A DNA stretch of 28,527 nt, taken from the NCBI GenBank assembly GCA_905214225.1, contig CAJMLL010000031.1, positions 1 through 28,527 of the forward strand. Reading direction: 5' to 3'. Below, piece by piece: positions 1 to 6,820 of the stretch. Each line of letters starts with the position of its first letter. Within the stretch, counting starts at the first letter, position 1. The position numbers were made by a program, and so were the translations under genes. Under the pieces are notes generated by a model, which ran no database searches, was not told the DNA's origin, and worked only from the letters and a program-made list of their open reading frames with translations. This DNA comes from an uncultured bacterium (lineage in GTDB: Bacteria > Bacillota > Clostridia > Peptostreptococcales > Anaerovoracaceae).

Positions 1-469
1 GGAAGGCATCTTCCAGCACATTCGGGTCAAAATCGTATTCCGGCGGATTGAGCGGAACGTAGACAGGAACCGCGCCGGACAAAATCGCATCTGCTCCGTA
101 ATTCTCATAAAACGGTGAAAATACAACGACCTTGTCGCCCGGATTGACGACGGACATCATGGCCGCCATCATTGCCTCCGTAGAGCCTGCCGTAATCACA
201 ATCTCCGACTCCGGATCAATATCCATGCCCATATAATGCGACTGCTTGGCTGCAAGCGCCTCACGCGTGTCTTTTGCGCCCCAGGTGATGGAGTACTGAT
301 GGAAGTCCTCCTCGGTTACCTCTCTCAGTCTCTTCAGGATCTCTTCCGGCGGTTTAAAATCCGGAAATCCCTGCGACAGATTGACCGCGCCGTATTTATT
401 TGAAATACGTGTCATGCGCCGGATCACTGAATCTGTGAAATGCGCAGTACGTTCTGATAATGGTCTCAT
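1..469 (-). CDS. Class I/II pyridoxal-phosphate aminotransferase, 5' part only
   Basis: This is the N-terminal 156 or so residues of a fold-type I aminotransferase; the gene runs off the left edge. The protein starts MRPLSERTAHFTDSVIRRM and contains the family signatures NLSQGFPDF (about residues 29-37), a QYSITWGAKDTREALA segment, and GSTEAMMAAM (the phosphate-binding loop region), followed by NPGDKVVVFSPFYENYGADA. This pattern is typical of the aspartate/kynurenine/methionine aminotransferase-like group that transfers an amino group between an amino acid and a 2-oxoacid. The PLP lysine would lie beyond the window. The start ATG at 469 overlaps the TGA of a small upstream reading frame (ATGA) and has AGAGG and GGGAAG upstream. 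The substrate cannot be told from the visible part. Confidence 0.9.
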   Translation of the reverse strand, partial: MRPLSERTAHFTDSVIRRMTRISNKYGAVNLSQGFPDFKPPEEILKRLREVTEEDFHQYSITWGAKDTREALAAKQSHYMGMDIDPESEIVITAGSTEAMMAAMMSVVNPGDKVVVFSPFYENYGADAILSGAVPVYVPLNPPEYDFDPNVLEDAF

Positions 470-675
470 TCTTCCCAAGCCTCTTTTCTGTCAGCGGACA
501 CGCGGCATCTTAGCTGCAGAACCTGCAGCAGTAAGGATTTACTTTGTGCCGGCAGCCGTCCTGCACGCTGTTTCCGCTCCAGAGCGGCAGCCTGCCAGAC
601 TGAAAAATCCGGCTTGCTTCGGCTGCTGATGGTTTCGGCACCTTCTCTCTTCTCTGCCGCAGAATTCTGCCACAT
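466..675 (-). CDS. Possible 69-aa leader ORF coupled to the aminotransferase
   Basis: This small frame begins at an ATG at 675 with a good AGGGGAG ribosome site about 6-9 bases upstream. It ends in a TGA that overlaps the ATG of the downstream aminotransferase (ATGA), the usual layout of translationally coupled genes. The predicted protein is basic, rich in Ala, Arg and Glu, with no recognisable domain, signal peptide or membrane segment. It could be a short leader or the remnant of a degraded regulator. The good ribosome site and exact coupling are the only evidence in favour; composition bias argues for a chance frame. Confidence 0.3.
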   Translation of the reverse strand: MWQNSAAEKREGAETISSRSKPDFSVWQAAALERKQRAGRLPAQSKSLLLQVLQLRCRVSADRKEAWEE

Positions 676-724
676 GGTGTCCGCTCCCCTTTTATTCTTT
701 ATTACATAAAATTACACGAAAAAA

Positions 725-797
725 TGGAGCATATGGGATTCGAACCCATGACCTCTTGACTGCCAGTCAAACGCGCTCCCAGCTGCGCCAATGCCCC
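725..797 (-). tRNA. tRNA-Ala (anticodon GGC)
   Basis: The complement folds into a full cloverleaf of 73 nt. The acceptor stem pairs GGGGCAT with ATGCTCC (one G-T pair), the D arm is GCGC-AGCTGGGA-GCGC, the anticodon arm carries loop CTGGCAG with anticodon GGC, and the T loop is GTTCGAATC. The discriminator base is A, as expected for alanine. CCA is not encoded. A run of six T follows the 3' end at once (complement of 719-724) and probably ends transcription. Confidence 0.95.
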
Positions 798-963
798 AAA
801 ACAAATTCTTTCTTATTCACTTTTCTCTGCTGCCAGATCACAGCCTGCCTCCATGGGATATTCTGTTTTTCCGGCTGCCAGCATCACTGAATATGTTCTT
901 ATTATATCGAAAAAACAGTCCCAGATAAAGTGCGGATTGCAGGAAAGTGAGGTGAAAAAGCGA

Positions 964-987
964 GGTATACTGTATTATAATCGCGTT
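964..987 (+). repeat. 24-bp element, left copy of a distant inverted pair
   Basis: The complement of 964-987 matches 15571-15594 at 23 of 24 positions, with the copies pointing towards each other 14.6 kb apart. Each contains the core ATACAGTATACC and the nine-base ATAATCGCG. Homology does not extend beyond the 24 bp on either side and no target-site duplication is seen. It may be an operator, a recombination site or the end of an old mobile element. Confidence 0.6.
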
Positions 988-1027
988 TGACAAATTCTGC
1001 TGGTCGAGATTTCCATACTAATCCGAG

Positions 1028-1438
1028 GGTTTCCCGACTCTCATTTCCTACAGTCGGGAAACCGGTCCTTTCACGGCAAATTCCCGAGCTTATTTTTCAG
1101 GACCTCGGGAAAATCAACTTAATCGTGTTTTTTCCCGAGCCTGCCAAAAGCAGCAATATACTCATATACGCCCAAATAAATATATATTATCTTATACACA
1201 TATTTATTCATATATTCTATTTAATAATCGCGATATTTTTACTATAAAATAAATATATCCCTCATGCATGAGACTCTCCCGAACTTCTGCATCTGGAAGT
1301 TCGGGAGACTAGCTTTAATAAGGTATTTTCCCGAAGGCTCTGCTGTCAAAAGTTCGGGAACACCCCCTGATATGAAAGAATTCCCGAACTGCGTGCAATA
1401 CGTCTCGGGAATTCCACATTTATAAGCTGTTTTCCCGA
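1028..1438. repeat. Ordered array of TTCCCGA / TCGGGAA inverted repeats around an AT-rich core
   Basis: Left half-sites (TTCCCGA, once CTCCCGA) start at 1031, 1081, 1132, 1276, 1328, 1381 and 1432. Right half-sites (TCGGGAA, once TCGGGAG) start at 1054, 1105, 1301, 1354 and 1405. Left to right within a pair is 16-19 bases, while right to the next left is exactly 20 bases in all five cases (1061-1080, 1112-1131, 1308-1327, 1361-1380, 1412-1431). Five pairs can fold into hairpins with stems of 7-13 bp: 1028-1063, 1081-1111, 1275-1308, 1328-1360 and 1378-1414. Paired positions change together: the base after CCCGA pairs as C-G, G-C, A-T and A-T in different units, and the outer pair is T-A or C-G. 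Left half-sites without a mate end each block. The sequences between the half-sites are unrelated. Confidence 0.85.
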
Positions 1439-1507
1439 CCTTTAGGAAGTGCATCGTATCAATATCCGCACAATTTAACGTGAATATTTTATGAATGCTG
1501 CATGTTA

Positions 1508-1524
1508 AAGTATACAGTATACTT
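1508..1524. repeat. 17-bp perfect palindrome around TACAGTATAC
   Basis: AAGTATAC-A-GTATACTT is a perfect dyad with a single central base. The same TACAGTATAC core is present (complement) in the element at 964-987 and at 15571-15594, so two copies flank the half-site array. It looks like an operator, but no promoter can be assigned with confidence. Confidence 0.5.
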
Positions 1525-1727
1525 ATATCAATCTATCAATCCGTCTATCTGCCCGTTAATCTGCCTTCTGCCCGTCGTTCTCTCTGAAACATCAAAAGCT
1601 GCCAACCGGCCTGTTTTCACCCCACCGACCGAGTCCTCGCCTTCCCTGCACCGGCCACCGGCCATCTGAAGTCACAAACAACGCCAGCCAAACTGTACAT
1701 TCTGCCGCCGCCACCTATAGGCACGAA

Positions 1728-1771
1728 AGCCGCCGGCCGGGCTGGCAATCTGCCTTTTCCGGCCGGCGGCT
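1728..1771 (-). terminator. Long GC-rich hairpin downstream of cysN
   Basis: AGCCGCCGGCC (1728-1738) and its complement (1761-1771) form an 11-bp perfect stem with a 22-base loop, about 230 bases past the cysN stop. On the minus strand it is followed only by TTTCG rather than a long T run. It could end the sulfur operon transcript or simply protect its 3' end. Confidence 0.4.
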
Positions 1772-1998
1772 CCTTGTGAAGGAATATGTTGAAGTATTGT
1801 AAATTGCATTGATAGGCCGGCAGCAGTGCTCTGACTGCGGCAGGATCAGCTGAACGCGACTGCTTCTCTTTCGCCTCGTCGGGAGGCTGATCGATCCTCA
1901 GCCGCAAAACTGTGTGTACCGCATCAGCTGCCCGGAGCCCTGCTCCGGCAGTCTGCTGCGTATGCTGGCTGTATGGCATAAAAGTAAATTATCTTCTC

Positions 1999-3675
1999 TT
2001 AAATTACCCAGTTATTGTATTCGATGGTCACGTTGGCATTGGTGATCTGGAAGATCTTCTGGGCGATTTCTGCGGCTGTCGCTTCATGCGCTGCTGCGCC
2101 GGAAGCTGCGCCATTTCCGCTCAGTTCGGACCACAGCTTATAGTGCTCGTCGGAGCTCAGGCTGTCGTCTGGCTCCTGGTCGCTGTCGAGGACAAGCAGG
2201 ACGATGATTCCTGTCTCTTTCAGGTGCTTCAGGACGTTGACATAGTCTTCACCCTCCTGTGGGTGATACAGATAGGTGTGGCGTCCGTTTCTGACCAGAT
2301 TGAACTCTGCCTCTTCAACGGCCTCCAGCGTGGAACCGTCTTCTCCCGGACGGAACTCGACGATGCCGGAAGTCTGCCAGTTCAGCGAACTTCTCATCTG
2401 ACGGGTTGCCTTTGGATGCTTCTTCTCCGACTGATCATTGATTTTTGTAACAATGCCGCAGGCGGAAGTCATGTGGCTGATACGGTCGATCAGGATCAGC
2501 TCGCCCTGGGTTCTGTGATCCTTGAACTCGGAGAGGATGATCGGCTCTGTAACAGCGATTTCACAGACAGCGATTTCATTCTTTTTCAGCGTGTCTGCGT
2601 TCTGCTTTTCGCCGGTGTTGATATCGATCTTGTACTTGATTTTTGTCAGGATTCCAGGAATCTTCTTGGTGCCAAGCTTGATCAGGAAGTTCTTTCCGAT
2701 GCTCAGCGACTGGTCGTCCATCCAGAGAAGTTCGGTCTCAAAGGAATCGGATGCTCTCAGGCCGCTTCCGGACTCCAGTACGCAGCCTCTGGATACGTCG
2801 ACTTCACGGTCCAGCTGGATGGTGACCGGCTGTCCGGTGACGGCGGACTGCTCCTCATGATCGGCAACGAGAATGCTCTTTACGTGTGCCTGCTCACCGC
2901 TTGGAAGGGAAGTCAGTTCATCGCCGACTTTCACGCTGCCGCATTCGATCTGGCCCTGGAAACCACGGAACTCGTGGCTCGGACGGCAGACACGCTGAAC
3001 CGGCATGTAGAAGCCCTTTTCTTCAGCAGCTGCGTCGCCCACATCGACCGTTTCCAGCTGGTGCAGAAGGGTCGGCCCCTTGTACCAGTCGAAATTTGTC
3101 GTCGGCTTGGTGATGTTATCGCCCTCGGTCGCGGAAACCGGGATAATCACAACGTCCTGCAGACCCAGCTCGTCTTTCAGCTCGCCGATCTGCTTTTCAA
3201 TCTCACGGAAACGGTTCTCGTCGTAGCCGACCAGATCCATCTTATTCACTGCGAAGATGAAGTGGCGGATGCCCATCAGAGCGCAGATTCTTGCGTGACG
3301 CTTGGTCTGGATCAGCACGCCCTGGGAAGCGTCGATCAGGATGACGGCCAGGTCTGCAAATGACGCACCGCAGGCCATGTTTCTGGTGTATTCCTCGTGA
3401 CCCGGTGTGTCCGCACAGATGAAGCTGCGGTTATCCGTCGTGAAGTAACGATATGCGACGTCGATGGTGATGCCCTGCTCACGCTCGGCAATCAGTCCGT
3501 CCAGCAGCAGAGAGTAGTCGATCTTTCCTCCGCGGCTTCCTACCTTGGAATCCAACTCCAGGGCATTTTTCTGATCTGCGTAGATCAGCTTGGCATCATA
3601 CAGCAGATGCCCGATCAGCGTGGATTTTCCGTCGTCCACACTTCCGCATGTAATAAATTTCAGTAAACCGCTCAT
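1999..3675 (-). CDS. cysN: Sulfate adenylyltransferase large subunit (GTPase) CysN
   Basis: This is the GTP-hydrolysing subunit of ATP sulfurylase, which with CysD makes adenylylsulfate (APS) from sulfate and ATP. All G-protein motifs are present: P-loop GSVDDGKS at residues 11-18, DTPGHEEY from residue 89, and NKMD at 144-147, followed by EF-Tu-like domains 2 and 3 to about residue 415. The protein is 558 residues, clearly longer than the usual 475 or so. The C-terminal 120-140 residues (for example NGRHTYLYHP near 463 and ETGIIVLLVL near 487) do not carry a P-loop, so this is not a CysNC fusion with a functional APS kinase. Its ATG shares one base with the TAA of cysD, so the two are translationally coupled. 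It is the last gene of the sulfur operon. Confidence 0.97.
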   Translation of the reverse strand: MSGLLKFITCGSVDDGKSTLIGHLLYDAKLIYADQKNALELDSKVGSRGGKIDYSLLLDGLIAEREQGITIDVAYRYFTTDNRSFICADTPGHEEYTRNMACGASFADLAVILIDASQGVLIQTKRHARICALMGIRHFIFAVNKMDLVGYDENRFREIEKQIGELKDELGLQDVVIIPVSATEGDNITKPTTNFDWYKGPTLLHQLETVDVGDAAAEEKGFYMPVQRVCRPSHEFRGFQGQIECGSVKVGDELTSLPSGEQAHVKSILVADHEEQSAVTGQPVTIQLDREVDVSRGCVLESGSGLRASDSFETELLWMDDQSLSIGKNFLIKLGTKKIPGILTKIKYKIDINTGEKQNADTLKKNEIAVCEIAVTEPIILSEFKDHRTQGELILIDRISHMTSACGIVTKINDQSEKKHPKATRQMRSSLNWQTSGIVEFRPGEDGSTLEAVEEAEFNLVRNGRHTYLYHPQEGEDYVNVLKHLKETGIIVLLVLDSDQEPDDSLSSDEHYKLWSELSGNGAASGAAAHEATAAEIAQKIFQITNANVTIEYNNWVI

Positions 3676-4586
3676 TAGAAATACCCCTCTCTCTTACGCT
3701 TCTCCATACTTCCTGCTCCGCCGTCTTTATCGATGACACGGCTGGTACGCTCAGATTCAACGGCGCTGAGCGTCTCCTGGACGATCTTGTCCAGGGTGTC
3801 TGCCTCTGACTCGATTCCGCCGGTCAGAGGATAGCATCCAAGCGTGCGGAAACGGATTTTCTTATGCATGATGTCTTCTGGCTTCAGATTCAGGTGGTCA
3901 ATGATTCTGTGGTCGTCTACCATGATCAGATTTCCTTCGTAATTGATGCATGGACGTTCTTTCGCGAAGTAGAGCGGCACGATCTCAATGTGCTCTCTCT
4001 GGATGTACTGCCAGATGTCTTTCTCCGTCCAGTTGGAGATCGGGAACACACGCATGCTCTCTCCCTTGTTGATTTCTGTATTATAGAGTTTCCACATCTC
4101 CGGACGCTGGTTTTTCGGGTCCCAGGCCTGCGCAGAATTTCTGAAGGAGAAGATTCTCTCCTTGGCTCTCGATTTTTCCTCATCACGGCGGCCGCCTCCG
4201 AAGGCTGCTGTAAAGCCGTAATATGTCAGGGCCTGTTTCAGCGCCTGCGTCTTCATAATATCCGTGTAAGAAGCGCCATAGTCGAACGGATTGACCCCGG
4301 CTTTGACGCCTTCCTCATTCTTCCATTCCAGCATTTCCAGGCCGTATTTCTTCGCCTGCTCGTCTCTGAACTTGATCATTTCATGGAATTTCCAGGTGGT
4401 GTTGACATGCAGGAACGGGAACGGCGGCTTTTCCGGATAGAACGCCTTCAGTGCAAGATGCAGCATGACGGAGCTGTCCTTTCCGATTGAATAGAGCATT
4501 ACCGGTTTCTCGCATTCCGCGGCAACCTCACGGATGATGTAGATCGCTTCTGCTTCCAGAGCGTCCAGATGTGATAAATTACTCAT
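3675..4586 (-). CDS. cysD: Sulfate adenylyltransferase small subunit CysD
   Basis: This is the catalytic subunit of ATP sulfurylase, a PP-loop ATP pyrophosphatase-type enzyme that adenylates sulfate. The PP motif [19 protein letters not shown] lies near residue 33. [30 protein letters not shown] and [16 protein letters not shown] are the usual CysD blocks. With the start at 4586 the protein has 303 residues, matching E. coli CysD (302). An in-frame upstream extension to 4724 is rejected because AAGGAG sits at the right distance from 4586 and homology begins there. The 177-bp gap to aprB holds no gene and no clear terminator. Confidence 0.97.
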   Translation of the reverse strand: MSNLSHLDALEAEAIYIIREVAAECEKPVMLYSIGKDSSVMLHLALKAFYPEKPPFPFLHVNTTWKFHEMIKFRDEQAKKYGLEMLEWKNEEGVKAGVNPFDYGASYTDIMKTQALKQALTYYGFTAAFGGGRRDEEKSRAKERIFSFRNSAQAWDPKNQRPEMWKLYNTEINKGESMRVFPISNWTEKDIWQYIQREHIEIVPLYFAKERPCINYEGNLIMVDDHRIIDHLNLKPEDIMHKKIRFRTLGCYPLTGGIESEADTLDKIVQETLSAVESERTSRVIDKDGGAGSMEKRKREGYF

Positions 4587-4763
4587 TGCTGACTCCTTCT
4601 GTCTCCGGCTTTCCGGAGCTTCCTTCATATTCCTTCTGGACAAAAGCCACACGCGCAAGGGATTTCCCTGCCTCTGCGGGCTCCGCCCGGTGCCGGCTGA
4701 AGCCTCTGGCCAGACCATTTCCATTCCGGCCGCTTCAATTTCCGGCTGTCCGATCCTCCCGGA

Positions 4764-5078
4764 TCAGTACTGGTTTGCGTTTTTCCGGTTGACGGTAATC
4801 ACCGTCTCTTCCCCGGATGGACGATGCACAATCCAGTTGTATAAATCTCCGTCCTTTTCGATCCGCATGGCAGATCCGGCTCCTCCGATGTCTGCTCCCA
4901 GGAACAGGCTGATGGCCGATACCGGACAAACCTTCATGCAGGATGTACATCCCCAGCAGTCTTCCAGAATCCGGATTTCTGCTTTTTTCTCTTCATTCAG
5001 GCGGATCAGGTTTCCCGGACAGGCTTCCGTGCAGCGTCCGCAGCCGATACATGTTTTCTTATCGATCTGTATGCTCAT
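4764..5078 (-). CDS. aprB: APS reductase beta subunit (ferredoxin-like) AprB
   Basis: This is a 104-residue protein with two [4Fe-4S] cluster motifs, CIGCGRCTEACP (about residues 11-22) and CWGCTSCMKVCP (about 41-52). A short beta-rich tail follows, ending near VITVNRKNANQY, as in the beta subunit of adenylylsulfate reductase. It should pass electrons to the FAD of AprA for reduction of APS to sulfite and AMP. Its start overlaps the end of aprA by 20 bases, typical of a tight two-subunit pair. A generic ferredoxin is less likely given this position. Confidence 0.9.
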   Translation of the reverse strand: MSIQIDKKTCIGCGRCTEACPGNLIRLNEEKKAEIRILEDCWGCTSCMKVCPVSAISLFLGADIGGAGSAMRIEKDGDLYNWIVHRPSGEETVITVNRKNANQY

Positions 5079-6771
5079 AACTGCCTCCTTTCACCAGATC
5101 CCGGTAGATGATCTCGATCTTCCCGTCCTTCAGTCTGGAATTGACGTAACGGAGGCCTTTATCGGACTGCTCCGGGTAATCCGCGTTTTCTCCGAATGTA
5201 TGCCAGCGGGTTTCTTTTCTTGCCCGCATGTGGGCGATCAGTGTGCGGCAGACGGTCATGCGTTCTCTGACCTCATAGACATGAAGCAGATCGAACATGT
5301 CTTCTGCAGGAAGTGTTTTAACCAGTTTCTGCAGTTTTTTGATTTCCTCATCGGCTTTCTTCAGCCGGCTTTCGTTGCAGCGGTAATCTGTACGGATGCC
5401 TCCCGCATACTCGTCCATGACTTTCTGCATGGCTTCCTCCAGCTGATGCCAGTCTAAAATGCCGGCCGGCTGATTCAGATGATCCTGCATTTCCCGGATC
5501 GCGGAAGCGGCTTCCTTTTCATTAATCTCCTGCTCCGAACCGTTATCAGAGTCTTTTTTGTCCCTGAACCTTCTGGCGATGGATTCTGCGGCGATTTCCC
5601 CTTCCGCAAGGGCTCCCGTTACGTACTTCTGAGGCGCGCCCCCCGCTGCGTCTCCGGCTGCGTAGAGCCCGTGTACGGTGGTTTCCCTTGAGGTGTCGAC
5701 CCAGAAGCCGCTGGCAGTGTGGCCGCCGACTACATACGGTTCTGTGCCCTCGACCTCGACATTCTGCTCAGACGGTCCCTTTCCGGATTCCAGCCATTTC
5801 AGGGTCTGCGACGGCGCCATGTTCAGATAGGCCTTGTACAGATCCTCTTCCTGCTGCTTTGTGATTCCGGAAGTGGCCAGGTAACAAGGTCCGCGCCCCG
5901 CCCGGTTCTCTTCCACGGTTCCGTAGATTCTCTGCGGAGTAGTCAGGCCGTATTTCGTTTCGTAAACCTCGCCCTTGGAGTTAACCTGCTTTGCGTGAAC
6001 CCCCTGGGCGATGGTTCCCGTCGGCGCGATGGTGTCCTTACAGCGCAGCGCCACAAAACGGTTTTCAAACGTGGTCATCTCTGCGCCGGCCCGGATTCCC
6101 ATGGAAAATCCCGCGCCGGTATTAAACGGCGGATACCACATCTTATGACGGGAGAATCCCGGGTTGTTCGGCCGGTACAGTCCTGCCGCGCCCCCTGTGG
6201 CGATCAGCACGGCTTTCGCGTCGATGTCATAGGCAGTCTTTTCTCTTACGGAGAAACCGACCGCTCCGGTAACGGAAGTCTTCCCATCGGCTTCCTCTGT
6301 TTTCAGATCCGTGATATTCACGTGGTTCAGAACCGTGACATTCGGCTGGGCTTCCGCCCCTTTTGCCAGCAGCGGTTTGATGTTCTCCCCGTTGATCTTC
6401 ACGTTTCTCCAGCCCCGGGTGACGTACTTTCCGTTTTCATCCTTCAGGATGACCAGACCGCGGCGCTCCAGGTCTTCGGTGACCTCATTCAGCCGTTCGG
6501 AAATCGTCATCAGAAGGTCGTCTCTGACGATGCCCTCGGCGTCTTTTCTCGCATATTCCACGTAATCGGAAGGGGTGTGCCCTTCCGAAATATATGCGTT
6601 CAGTGCATTGACTCCCGCCGCGAGACATCCGCTGCGGATGATGTTGGCTTTCTCCGCGATGAGGACCTTCAGCTTTTCGCCGCCCAGTTTGATGGCGGCG
6701 TAACAGCCTGCCGTTCCTCCTCCGATAATCAGCACATCGGTTTTGATTTTCTTTATCTCCAGGTTTTCCAT
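5059..6771 (-). CDS. aprA: Adenylylsulfate reductase alpha subunit AprA (FAD)
   Basis: This is a flavoprotein of the fumarate reductase/succinate dehydrogenase superfamily that reduces APS to sulfite and AMP. The dinucleotide-binding motif IIGGGTAGCYAAIKL starts near residue 15. AprA-typical blocks include GVNALNAYISEGHTPSDYVEYARKD given here by position only (about residues 53-77), VLIATGGAAGLYRPNN (near 186) and the second FAD block GLYAAGDAAGGAPQKYVTGA. At 570 residues it is shorter than the roughly 650-residue subunits of dissimilatory sulfate reducers. There are no qmo or dsrAB genes nearby, so an assimilatory role is inferred. The ribosome site is weak (AAAGAG). The gap to chrA is only 49 bases. 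Confidence 0.93.
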   Translation of the reverse strand: MENLEIKKIKTDVLIIGGGTAGCYAAIKLGGEKLKVLIAEKANIIRSGCLAAGVNALNAYISEGHTPSDYVEYARKDAEGIVRDDLLMTISERLNEVTEDLERRGLVILKDENGKYVTRGWRNVKINGENIKPLLAKGAEAQPNVTVLNHVNITDLKTEEADGKTSVTGAVGFSVREKTAYDIDAKAVLIATGGAAGLYRPNNPGFSRHKMWYPPFNTGAGFSMGIRAGAEMTTFENRFVALRCKDTIAPTGTIAQGVHAKQVNSKGEVYETKYGLTTPQRIYGTVEENRAGRGPCYLATSGITKQQEEDLYKAYLNMAPSQTLKWLESGKGPSEQNVEVEGTEPYVVGGHTASGFWVDTSRETTVHGLYAAGDAAGGAPQKYVTGALAEGEIAAESIARRFRDKKDSDNGSEQEINEKEAASAIREMQDHLNQPAGILDWHQLEEAMQKVMDEYAGGIRTDYRCNESRLKKADEEIKKLQKLVKTLPAEDMFDLLHVYEVRERMTVCRTLIAHMRARKETRWHTFGENADYPEQSDKGLRYVNSRLKDGKIEIIYRDLVKGGSYEHTDR

Positions 6772-6820
6772 AACTCTTTATCCCTTGTAACGTTCATTTT
6801 TGCCGGCAAAAAGTAATGCG

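Larger units (their letters stand above)
798..1998. other. 1.2-kb spacer without a convincing gene, rich in palindromes
   Basis: No open frame here has both a ribosome site and protein-like composition. From the tRNA outward it holds a TATAAT-like box for the tRNA (complement of 901-906), a 24-bp element at 964-987 that recurs inverted at 15571-15594, an ordered array of TTCCCGA/TCGGGAA half-sites (1028-1438) around an AT-rich core (about 1150-1260), and a 17-bp palindrome (1508-1524). It ends with a GC-rich stretch (about 1580-1998) downstream of cysN that contains a long hairpin. The GC-rich part has a 120-aa minus-strand frame (1617-1979) with no good ribosome site, which I do not accept as a gene. 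Confidence 0.7.

Noticed and set aside
1028..1438. CRISPR array
   Set aside because: The repeated units are only 7 bp, alternate in orientation, and the longer stretches are not conserved. No cas gene is present.
1617..1979. 120-codon minus-strand frame downstream of cysN
   Set aside because: No ribosome site, biased to Ala, Arg, Gly and Pro, and interrupted by a long hairpin sequence. It looks like GC-rich non-coding DNA.
1912..3363. 483-codon plus-strand open frame opposite cysN
   Set aside because: It is the antisense shadow of cysN, which has full GTPase motifs and a coupled neighbour. The plus-strand protein has no recognisable domain.
5719..6816. 365-codon plus-strand open frame opposite aprA
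   Set aside because: It is antisense to a well-conserved flavoprotein; no domain or ribosome site.
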